Assembly: GCA_902784015.1 (NCBI GenBank)
Contig: CACZTC010000015.1
Coordinates: forward strand, 1-9,197
DNA length: 9,197 nucleotides
Reading direction: 5' to 3'
Origin: an uncultured Erysipelotrichaceae bacterium
Lineage (GTDB): Bacteria; Bacillota_I; Bacilli_A; Erysipelotrichales; Erysipelotrichaceae
The position numbers and the translations under genes are program-made. The notes beneath the pieces are model-generated. The model was not told where the DNA came from and ran no database searches. It saw only the letters and a list, made by a program, of their open reading frames with translations. Shown in pieces: positions 1 to 6,581 of the stretch; within the stretch, counting starts at the first letter, position 1, and every line of letters starts with the position of its first letter.

Positions 1-178
1 ATACTATAGCGTACAAACATTACGAATTAATCTAATCCTTAAGAACTAAAAATGGTTTTACTATAAAACAAATTGCGTACAAACATTACGAATTAATCTA
101 ATCCTTAAGAACTAAAACCTTCATAACTCACTAAAGCAATTAGTACAAACATTACGAATTAATCTAATCCTTAAGAAC
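1..178 (-). CRISPR. Type II-A CRISPR array, leader-proximal end (continues past the left edge)
   Basis: Three identical 36-nt repeats lie at 11-46, 77-112 and 143-178, with an exact period of 66, leaving two complete 30-nt spacers (47-76 and 113-142) and the last 10 nt of a third unit at 1-10. On the transcribed minus strand the repeat starts GTTCTTAAGG and ends GTTTGTAC. Orientation is assigned from three observations: the cas operon runs the same way and ends at the array, a promoter sits just before repeat 143-178, and the tracrRNA anti-repeat (2378-2413) is complementary to the minus-strand repeat. The repeat at 143-178 is therefore the leader-proximal one, and spacer 113-142 would be the newest. 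The spacers show no obvious match elsewhere in the window by eye; their targets cannot be identified without a database search. Confidence 0.97.
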
Positions 179-217
179 TGATACTCTAATTATAGAGCTT
201 AAAATAGGCTATTTAAA
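179..217 (-). promoter_or_regulatory. CRISPR leader with pre-crRNA promoter
   Basis: On the minus strand a TTTAAA box (212-217, 4 of 6 to the -35 consensus) and a perfect TATAAT (189-194) are separated by 17 nt. The predicted start near 182 is only about 4 nt before the first repeat at 178, so pre-crRNA would begin essentially with a repeat. The -35 box overlaps the csn2 stop codon (213-215), so the leader is very short. Two further structures are visible: a direct repeat of AATAGCC (207-213 and 218-224, 11 bp apart) around the -35, and an inverted repeat CTCTA-TAAT-TAGAG (184-197) around the -10. Role as promoter is inferred from box match and position. Confidence 0.7.
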
Positions 218-1085
218 GGCTATTCTCGCTATCATAAGATGTAAATTTTAGAAAAAAAGTTGAAGTTTTATCTGTAAACTGATTCATTATTTCAATATTT
301 TTTTCTGTTTGTTGATTCTTAAACTCTTGTATAAGCGGATGAAATAAATAAGTATATAGTTCTGTAGATTCTATATCAATTTCATATTCTTCAACAAAAT
401 CACAATTATTCAGAATAATAATTGAATCAAAAATCATATCAATCGGGTATTTTAACTCCTTATTATTAACGAGTATCAGATGATTATCTTTTTTGTTATT
501 AATAAGCCAATTATATGTATGTTCTCCAGCAGGGAAATCAATATAAATAACGCAAAATGTATTTCTATTTAAATATAATAATAAATTATAAATTGCCAAA
601 TACTTTTGATCTACTGTCATTTCTTCTGTATCAAAATGATACATTTGTATTATTTTAGATAAATCATAATTCGATATATCAATATTTATCCTACTATCGA
701 TATTGTTTTGAATTATATTTATAAATTTATACATTCCACTATCGGTCAAAGAATCTTTTAATGCTTCTCTGACTTTGCTAATTGACATAAACATTTTGTC
801 ATTCTCTAATACTATTCTTGATAGTTCTTCATTGAATAAAGTTTTTGGCTTAAACTCAAAAAAGCTATCTATGTTTTCCTGAAATGATACATATATAAAT
901 TCAGCATCATTATTATTAATAACATCATTATCATCGTCTACAATTACACACTTGCTTTTTTTCTTTTTAACAAAATAATCACTTAGATAATCTATAAGTA
1001 TTTCTGTCTGATTATTTAAAACAATTGAATGGACTCCTGAATTTGGAAGATGGAAACATATTTCGTTATCTCCTTTAATCTTCAT
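213..1085 (-). CDS. csn2: Csn2-family CRISPR adaptation protein (long variant)
   Basis: This is the fourth protein of the cas operon, 290 aa, between cas2 and the array, which is the defining position of csn2 in subtype II-A. Csn2 proteins form ring-shaped multimers that bind free DNA ends and take part in spacer acquisition with Cas1, Cas2 and Cas9; that is family knowledge. The assignment here rests mainly on position plus general sequence character: an N-terminal beta-rich stretch, a Csn2-like segment around residues 72-100 (FFEFKPKTLFNEELSRIVLE), a helical middle and a hydrophobic strand VIYIDFP near 178-184. No Walker P-loop is obvious. It is clearly longer than the roughly 220-aa streptococcal Csn2, so it belongs to one of the larger, divergent Csn2 groups. 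The ATG at 1085 overlaps the cas2 end by 11 nt and has AGGAGAA seven bases upstream, supporting translational coupling. The stop codon lies inside the leader-promoter region. Confidence 0.8.
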   Translation of the reverse strand: MKIKGDNEICFHLPNSGVHSIVLNNQTEILIDYLSDYFVKKKKSKCVIVDDDNDVINNNDAEFIYVSFQENIDSFFEFKPKTLFNEELSRIVLENDKMFMSISKVREALKDSLTDSGMYKFINIIQNNIDSRINIDISNYDLSKIIQMYHFDTEEMTVDQKYLAIYNLLLYLNRNTFCVIYIDFPAGEHTYNWLINNKKDNHLILVNNKELKYPIDMIFDSIIILNNCDFVEEYEIDIESTELYTYLFHPLIQEFKNQQTEKNIEIMNQFTDKTSTFFLKFTSYDSENSL

Positions 1086-1422
1086 TATTCATTTCTCCTA
1101 TCATTATCGTTCTATCTGTAGTTGTTATTTCTTCTTGAATAGAATAAGTATTGTTTACATTACATATCCTTTGATACTGTTTTTCAGTAATAGCTATATA
1201 TCGAACGTTCCCCTGTGTTGGAGTGTTCAAATCTACCTTTCTTGAAGCTGTAGTTACAGAGTCATTATTGATGCAAAGCTTTGCATAGACTGAATACTGA
1301 ACCATAATAAATCCTTCTTCCGATAGATATTTAACAAATCGTCTATATTCTCCTCTTTGCATCGCTGTTTCGACTGGTAAATCAAAGAACAACAATAAGC
1401 GCATAAAGCTACATTTACTCAT
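1075..1422 (-). CDS. cas2: CRISPR-associated endoribonuclease-fold protein Cas2
   Basis: A 115-aa protein of normal Cas2 length. The start contains the hallmark beta strand MRLLLFFDLPVET (residues 7-19), with the conserved Asp14 after the strand, followed by a YRRFVKYLSEEGFIMVQYSVYAKL segment typical of type II Cas2 and a RYIAITEKQY strand. Cas2 is the dimeric ferredoxin-fold bridge of the Cas1-Cas2 integrase that inserts spacers. The ATG at 1422 overlaps the cas1 stop as ATGA and has AAGGAAG just upstream, so I keep this start; the family's usual N-terminus begins at the internal Met7 (1404), which lacks a ribosome-binding site, so six extra residues are probable but not certain. The gene overlaps csn2 by 11 nt. 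Confidence 0.96.
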   Translation of the reverse strand: MSKCSFMRLLLFFDLPVETAMQRGEYRRFVKYLSEEGFIMVQYSVYAKLCINNDSVTTASRKVDLNTPTQGNVRYIAITEKQYQRICNVNNTYSIQEEITTTDRTIMIGEMNNED

Positions 1423-2315
1423 TCCACTTCCTTGATGCCCTTAGATAAATCAATTTCTAAAATATCTGATATTCTTTCGTCTAAAAAAGCAATATAAGAA
1501 TCTATTATATCTTCTATACCGTCGCAAATTCTTAGCCACTTTCCAGAAATATAGATTTTATAGTTTAATATTTCTATTATTTCTCTTTTATTTGAGACAG
1601 TGAATGATTCTTTAATATTCTCTTTTACCCATATATCTACAATTGCTCTAAATGGCTCAATGAAATCATACGTTAAGTTAAATGGATTAGATTCGCCTAT
1701 ATGGTGAATGCCCAATTGAGTTAATAATCCTCTTGAAGCAATACACTTTGAAATATAACTTGCTATTATTTTGTATCCATAATTAAGCGCATAATTAATA
1801 TCATTATCTAAGTCTCTTGAAAATGATTTATCAAATAATTCTGTAAAATAGATTCTTGCTGCTGCAGCTTCTCGATTAGATTGATCATCAGTATAAACAC
1901 TATTTCTATATTCGGTTAATGTGTTTAGTGTTTTATTAGAACCTCCTATCATTTTTATAACATCGATTTCACTTTGTATTTTCTGCTCTACTATCTGTTT
2001 CCAAAGCTTTTTCTTTCTTGTTACTTTCCATTCAATTTGTTTATTCAATTGCTTAAAAGCCAAAGAATGCCCATTAAACGCTTGAAAGATTCCTATTGGG
2101 TCATTCTTACTGTCACATATAATTACATTAATATTATTTTCTATTAATGCACTTAATAGTGGAATTGTCATAACAACTCTATCGTGTGTAAATATAACTG
2201 AATCAATATCACATAACGCAATATTTTGAAACTCGTTACCTATTGTGATTTTCATCCTATTTAAAGTTAAAGAAACCTTCGCCTCACATCCTATGATGAC
2301 TGTTTTCCAACCCAT
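1419..2315 (-). CDS. cas1: CRISPR-associated integrase Cas1 (type II)
   Basis: A 298-aa protein when started at the ATG at 2315. It begins MGWKTVIIG, the usual N-terminus of type II Cas1, followed by the beta-sandwich half and then the helical catalytic half. The metal-binding catalytic residues are visible as Glu149 (SNREAAAARIYF), His205 (LGIHHIGESNPF) and Glu220 (YDFIEPFR). Cas1 catalyses cleavage-ligation of prespacer ends into the leader-proximal repeat, as a complex with Cas2. The frame stays open upstream to a TTG at 2360, but that start has no ribosome-binding site, adds 15 residues absent from the family, and its codons coincide with the tracrRNA terminator hairpin (2332-2355), so I reject it. 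The ribosome-binding site before 2315 is weak (AGAGAAA). The stop overlaps the cas2 start by 4 nt. No separate cas1 promoter is seen; expression probably depends on transcription passing the tracrRNA terminator. Confidence 0.96.
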   Translation of the reverse strand: MGWKTVIIGCEAKVSLTLNRMKITIGNEFQNIALCDIDSVIFTHDRVVMTIPLLSALIENNINVIICDSKNDPIGIFQAFNGHSLAFKQLNKQIEWKVTRKKKLWKQIVEQKIQSEIDVIKMIGGSNKTLNTLTEYRNSVYTDDQSNREAAAARIYFTELFDKSFSRDLDNDINYALNYGYKIIASYISKCIASRGLLTQLGIHHIGESNPFNLTYDFIEPFRAIVDIWVKENIKESFTVSNKREIIEILNYKIYISGKWLRICDGIEDIIDSYIAFLDERISDILEIDLSKGIKEVE

Positions 2316-2326
2316 TATTTCTCTAT

Positions 2327-2355
2327 AAACAAAAATGGCCACATTTGGCCATTTT
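2327..2355 (-). terminator. Rho-independent terminator of tracrRNA
   Basis: A perfect 10-bp stem, AAAATGGCCA (2355-2346 read on the minus strand) with its complement (2341-2332), encloses a 4-nt loop and is followed by a U-rich tail UUUUUGUUU (2335-2327). It ends the tracrRNA and lies 12 nt before the cas1 start codon, so it also stands between cas9 and the cas1-cas2-csn2 genes. Confidence 0.88.
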
Positions 2356-2412
2356 GACAATTTTTGAATAAATTCTAATTCTTTTCAGATCAGATTTATT
2401 CGTAATGTTTGT
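2327..2412 (-). ncRNA. tracrRNA for the type II-A system (anti-repeat plus terminator)
   Basis: The minus strand of the cas9-cas1 gap carries an anti-repeat (2413 down to 2378) complementary to the whole CRISPR repeat. Reading the repeat from its 5' end: nt 1-6 (GUUCUU) pair with AAGAAU (2383-2378), then a 2x3 internal loop (crRNA AA against GAA), then nt 9-18 pair over 10 bp with two G-U wobbles, then one A-A mismatch at nt 19, then 16 uninterrupted pairs. The lower-stem / internal-loop / upper-stem pattern matches the Cas9 guide duplex known from S. pyogenes. After it comes a small AU-rich nexus-like hairpin GAAUUUAUUC (2375-2366), then the terminator. A predicted start at 2412 and end near 2327 give about 86 nt, close to the short S. 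pyogenes tracrRNA form. This RNA is needed for RNase III processing of pre-crRNA and for Cas9 loading. Confidence 0.92.
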
Positions 2413-2418
2413 AAAGAA

Positions 2419-2447
2419 ATTATATATCTAGAACTGCCATTTGCCAA
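2419..2447 (-). promoter_or_regulatory. tracrRNA promoter embedded in the cas9 3' end
   Basis: On the minus strand TTGGCA (2442-2447, 5 of 6 to consensus) and a perfect TATAAT (2419-2424) are separated by exactly 17 nt. The expected start is an A at 2412, one base inside the anti-repeat. The boxes overlap the last codons and the stop codon of cas9. Among the promoters proposed in this window it matches the consensus best. Confidence 0.85.
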
Positions 2448-5400
2448 GAGAATTCTTCTTTTTTAATTTTTGAATATGCTCCTTGAATCTCTTTTGGTGA
2501 TTCAATAATCAAGGAGTCATTTTCACTAAATTTAAATCTTAGTCCTAAAATATTATATTTAAGCTTTATATAGTATCCGTTATCATTTGTATTTAAAGCA
2601 TCGTAATTCACTACTGGGTTGCATCTCCCTATTATTGTAGGGGGGACCCCTGGCCTATCTAATAATAGTTCATAATATGACAATAAATCTGATAGCTCAT
2701 AAATATTATTTGCTTTGGAGCAGTTTTCCATTATTGCAGCAATATATTTTTCCTCTGGTTTATTAGACCAAATTGTATTAATTGTATATTTTATAAGTGC
2801 TTCAGCACCAATATCATCATATTTTATAACGCTTTTATCTTTTTCTTTTACACCAAACTTATCTATTAGCTCTTTTCTGATATTCATTGATTTATTATAA
2901 ATAACATCATACGAGAATATATTAATAAATTTCTTTTCTAACTTTTTGTTCGCTATACTACCGATATTAAATATCATAGGGCAATTCGCGACCGTATCAT
3001 AAATAATGTCGTTTTTGTAAGCTCTAAATTTAAATAAATATGTTTTTAATTCACCTTTCTCATCAATAAGCTCTGGCTTTTCGTAATAATCGGTAATCAG
3101 CTTCAAGTATTTTTCTTTATTTATTATTCCATCTTTAGAGACTATTACTTTTGGTATATGTACTGCCAGATGTTCTTTATTACCTTTTTTATTTGTAAAT
3201 TTATAGAAATCTACTGCAGCACATTCTACACCTTTAAATACCTTTTTATCATCATTCACTCCTATAACTGCTAAAGGAGCTTTATCTTTATAGTCTTCTT
3301 GCCCTAGAATGGTTGCTTCAAAGAATTTACCAGAAAATTTCTTTTCTACTTTTAAAGAGTAGAAAGGAGTAGTAGCTTTTATTATTGATATCAATGAATG
3401 ACTATCCTCCGATGATTCATTGAAAGCTTTATAATAAGCGTGTTTAATAAACTCATTTAATTGTTTAGAACGCGATCTAGCTTCTTCATTATCACCAAAA
3501 GAATCATTCATTGTTTTTATAAATCCTTTGTAAGAGCCCAAAGACTCACCCTTACTCTTTTTAATATCGCGACTATCATAATTTGGATAATAAGTATTCA
3601 AAGTACGATCTGCTACTACTAATAATGCTGCATCATGTGCGTGATGTTGCTCTCCTAAATCTCTATTCTTTTTTATATTAAATGCTTTTCTGTATAAAGA
3701 TGTATATGCCGATTTTAATGCTACAATTTTTGTTATGTTACCGTGATAAGCGTTATAAGCATTTAGTATTTCCATGAATTCTTTAATAATATATCTAGTA
3801 TCAACTAAGTTTTGATTTATGAATCTTTCTAATTCCGGTTCCCTTAGCATTAACCTTTTGTATTTTTGTTCTGATATTAATCCTGTTTGAAATAAAGAAT
3901 TAACTCTTTTTTCATATTCACTACTGCTTATAACTTTTTTACCTACAGTTTCTCCACTTTCAATGAATTCCAAAGGCAACCTATCTCCTTTTTTGGCATT
4001 TGCTAAACGAGAAATAAGCATCTTATCATCTTTTGAATCATCGCCAAAACCTCTAGGCAAAATGTGATCTATTTCATAATCCGAAAGATTATTAATATTA
4101 ATCTTTTCTCCTGTTAATAAATCTGTACCATTTTGTCTAATATACAATTCTATTTTTGTTTTATTAGTTGCTAAATATGCTTTAATATCTTCCCAATCTT
4201 CTATGTGATTTACATCATATAGTTTTTTCTCTTTTAATTGGTTTTCTAAATGGTTATATAGACTCTCAACTTTTTTAAAGTGCTTTTCGCTAATAGTGCC
4301 AACCTCTGTATGATCTTTAAAATCCCTAGCTGTTTCTAAAATAACTCTACGCGGAACTCCATATACTTTAACCATTTCGGAATATATTTTCATACATTCA
4401 TTTAATGAACGTATTACGGGTCTAGACATTGCGATAACTGGCTTTCCTTCCTCAATCAATAAATTAATATCTAATCTACCATCGTTATTTTGCAACTTCT
4501 GCATATATTTATTTGTTATAAAGTTTATCGGATTGCCTTTTAAATCAGTCGCGGAAGATAATAATGTCATTTGTTCATTGGTATATTTATCGCTATTATC
4601 TTCAAATAGTTTACTTAATAATGTTCCACCTTTTTTATCAATAGGTTGAATCATTACAAGTTTCTTAGAAAATGAATAGAAAGAATTAGATTTTAGTTTC
4701 GCTAATTTTTTGGCCTGTTCTTCTGTATATCCAAAATCATTTATCAATGCTCTTTCTTTTGTGACTTCTTCGTCATATAAGTTTACTGCCACCACAATCT
4801 CTTCGATTCTATCAACCTTTTTAGCCTCGTCAAAAATATCCATAATTGTTTTAAGTTTTAAAGATTTATCGATTGTTGCTATCTGATGATATAAAGTGAA
4901 TGCGTTATTAAATGTTGGCTCTTTTGTGCCATGTTTTTGTGGACCAAAAGATTTTAAACCTAACAACTCTGCTACTTCTTCATATTTTATAGTTTTCTTT
5001 TTTAAGAATAAATCATCAAATACTTTAATTTTGTCTTCTAATGTTAAATAATATCTATTCTCATCTTTATCAATTGCTGTTAGAATGTTCAATTCGTTTA
5101 GAATGTTATGAGTCTCCGCAATTAATGATCCTTTAGGAAGCGCGTACTCTTCTGGAAAATATGTACATCTTGAAATCATTCTTTCTTTCCATGTCTTAAT
5201 TGATTTTGGTTCATCAATTGCTTTCCCTTCAGATGTTTTCATAGTATATGCATAGCTATATTTAAATGGAATAGAATCATCTTTTTTAACCCAGGCATTT
5301 TTTGCGTTTTCATTAAGCGGGCCAATATAATAAGGTATTCTTGCAGATACAATACTTACACACGCATCAATAAAGTCGTCTGTTATTTCCTTTTTATAGT

Positions 5401-6424
5401 ATTCTTGTTGCTTTTCTAAAATTGAGCGAGCCTCTTTAACGTATAATGCATTTGGATAATTATTATCAATATTTCTCCAAGCTCTTTTATGCTTTCCTTT
5501 AGATACTCCCTCTAATTCTTTTATTAACGCTTTATACTCTTCTGACTCCTTACCTGATAGAATGGCTTTTTCATATTTATCTATTTCATCTACCGCTTTT
5601 TCACAAAGATAATCATATTTTTTCATTATTTGAGATATCTTTGCCATATCATATAAATCTACACATTCCATCATAAAAGTTGGTATTTCTTCTTCTGATG
5701 ATCTTATATCATTAATATTTACTGTTTCTTTCATATTAGAGAAATATTCAGATATTGATAAAACCTTGCTTTTATAACCACAAAGAAGATTCAAAATATT
5801 TTCAAAAGCATCAATATCTTCTTCGCATATTCTTGATTTCTTCGCTTTTCTAATAAGTGACTTATCTGCTTCTCCACTAAATATTTTATTTAGGTATTCT
5901 TCCGCAAACTCCTTCTTAGAGGAATCAATGATTGTTATATAAGGAGCAGTAATACTGTAGAAAATATCTTTATAGTCATCAAATGAAACTGTACTTTTCG
6001 AAAAATCATACATTTCCATATTAAAATGACCCCTGGCATGAAGCATGTTTAATAAACAAAGATAAATTTCTCTTTTATTCACTTTTTCTTTAAGTGCTCT
6101 TTTTCTTAAATGATAAACTGTTCTATCTTTTGGTAAATCAAACTTAGAAGACTTAAATGTAAAACTACCATAACCTTCTTCATTTATTTCTTTTTCTTTT
6201 ATAAGCCCAAAATCAACAAAAGCATTTTTTAATTGTTTTCTTCTCCACTGTTTTCTTTTAGTGTTTCTTCTTGCGGAGCGATATCCTCTTGCTTCTGAGG
6301 CTTCTGTTGCTTGATTAAAAATACGAACGCCCAAATACCTTAAATCCTTTTCGCCGATAACCGCTGAACCAATGGATCCAATACCAATATCATATCCAAA
6401 GTCAACATAATCATTCTTTTTCAT
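2420..6424 (-). CDS. cas9: RNA-guided endonuclease Cas9 (type II-A)
   Basis: A 1334-aa Cas9, in the size range of II-A enzymes such as the 1368-aa S. pyogenes protein. It cuts both strands of DNA matched by crRNA:tracrRNA. Domains in order: RuvC-I (YDIGIGSIGSAV, catalytic Asp12); arginine-rich bridge helix (about 44-67, ARRNTKRKQWRRKQ); helical recognition lobe (about 70-640); RuvC-II (VILETARD, Glu697); HNH (YEIDHILPRGF, Asp786 and His787, with Asn809 in LANAKKG); RuvC-III (HHAHDAALL, His928 and Asp931); C-terminal PAM-interacting region (about 1040-1334). All catalytic positions are intact, so the enzyme should be active as a nuclease. The ATG at 6424 follows a strong ribosome-binding site AAGAGGAGA (6431-6439). 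It is first in the cas operon, and its last codons contain the tracrRNA promoter. The PAM cannot be predicted from this sequence. Confidence 0.98.
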   Translation of the reverse strand: MKKNDYVDFGYDIGIGSIGSAVIGEKDLRYLGVRIFNQATEASEARGYRSARRNTKRKQWRRKQLKNAFVDFGLIKEKEINEEGYGSFTFKSSKFDLPKDRTVYHLRKRALKEKVNKREIYLCLLNMLHARGHFNMEMYDFSKSTVSFDDYKDIFYSITAPYITIIDSSKKEFAEEYLNKIFSGEADKSLIRKAKKSRICEEDIDAFENILNLLCGYKSKVLSISEYFSNMKETVNINDIRSSEEEIPTFMMECVDLYDMAKISQIMKKYDYLCEKAVDEIDKYEKAILSGKESEEYKALIKELEGVSKGKHKRAWRNIDNNYPNALYVKEARSILEKQQEYYKKEITDDFIDACVSIVSARIPYYIGPLNENAKNAWVKKDDSIPFKYSYAYTMKTSEGKAIDEPKSIKTWKERMISRCTYFPEEYALPKGSLIAETHNILNELNILTAIDKDENRYYLTLEDKIKVFDDLFLKKKTIKYEEVAELLGLKSFGPQKHGTKEPTFNNAFTLYHQIATIDKSLKLKTIMDIFDEAKKVDRIEEIVVAVNLYDEEVTKERALINDFGYTEEQAKKLAKLKSNSFYSFSKKLVMIQPIDKKGGTLLSKLFEDNSDKYTNEQMTLLSSATDLKGNPINFITNKYMQKLQNNDGRLDINLLIEEGKPVIAMSRPVIRSLNECMKIYSEMVKVYGVPRRVILETARDFKDHTEVGTISEKHFKKVESLYNHLENQLKEKKLYDVNHIEDWEDIKAYLATNKTKIELYIRQNGTDLLTGEKININNLSDYEIDHILPRGFGDDSKDDKMLISRLANAKKGDRLPLEFIESGETVGKKVISSSEYEKRVNSLFQTGLISEQKYKRLMLREPELERFINQNLVDTRYIIKEFMEILNAYNAYHGNITKIVALKSAYTSLYRKAFNIKKNRDLGEQHHAHDAALLVVADRTLNTYYPNYDSRDIKKSKGESLGSYKGFIKTMNDSFGDNEEARSRSKQLNEFIKHAYYKAFNESSEDSHSLISIIKATTPFYSLKVEKKFSGKFFEATILGQEDYKDKAPLAVIGVNDDKKVFKGVECAAVDFYKFTNKKGNKEHLAVHIPKVIVSKDGIINKEKYLKLITDYYEKPELIDEKGELKTYLFKFRAYKNDIIYDTVANCPMIFNIGSIANKKLEKKFINIFSYDVIYNKSMNIRKELIDKFGVKEKDKSVIKYDDIGAEALIKYTINTIWSNKPEEKYIAAIMENCSKANNIYELSDLLSYYELLLDRPGVPPTIIGRCNPVVNYDALNTNDNGYYIKLKYNILGLRFKFSENDSLIIESPKEIQGAYSKIKKEEFSWQMAVLDI

Positions 6425-6509
6425 GATTTTTCTCCTCTTCTATATTGTTGTAATTATCTTTATAATATTTTCTTGCTTTTATTATACTATTTCACCTCCA
6501 TTCATATAA
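6425..6509 (-). promoter_or_regulatory. cas9 upstream region: putative promoter and ribosome-binding site
   Basis: A perfect TATAAT -10 box lies at 6481-6486 on the minus strand. The hexamer 17 nt upstream is TTATAT (6504-6509), a poor -35 match, so the promoter may be weak or activator-dependent. The leader of about 50 nt ends with AAGAGGAGA (6431-6439), 6 nt before the cas9 ATG. A GGAGGTGA Shine-Dalgarno-like string (about 6491-6498) inside the promoter spacer is not followed by a usable start codon. Confidence 0.5.
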
Positions 6510-6556
6510 TTCAAAGAATACTTTTCCTATTATTTATTCAAACATAGTGGCCATAC

Positions 6557-6579
6557 AAAAAAACTGCCAAGATGCAGTT
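6557..6579 (-). terminator. Rho-independent terminator of the abiE operon
   Basis: On the minus strand AACTGC (6579-6574), a 6-nt loop and GCAGTT (6567-6562) form a 6-bp stem that runs straight into seven T residues (6563-6557). It starts 2 nt after the abiEii stop codon and separates abiE from the cas9 promoter. Confidence 0.8.
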
Positions 6580-6581
6580 AA

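Noticed and set aside
2391..2413. The repeat-like sequence next to the cas9 end as a stray CRISPR repeat, or an array transcribed on the plus strand
   Set aside because: It is degenerate in the way an anti-repeat is (wobbles, internal loop), is followed by a terminator only on the minus strand and has a promoter only on the minus strand. A plus-strand anti-repeat would run into cas9 with no terminator.
2715..2900. Plus-strand open frame of 61 codons inside cas9
   Set aside because: It lies wholly within the well-supported cas9 coding region on the opposite strand, and its hydrophobic, low-complexity translation is typical of antisense shadow frames.
6487..6500. Strong GGAGGTGA Shine-Dalgarno-like string upstream of cas9 as the start of a leader peptide
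   Set aside because: No ATG, GTG or TTG follows at a usable distance before stop codons, and it lies inside the promoter spacer.
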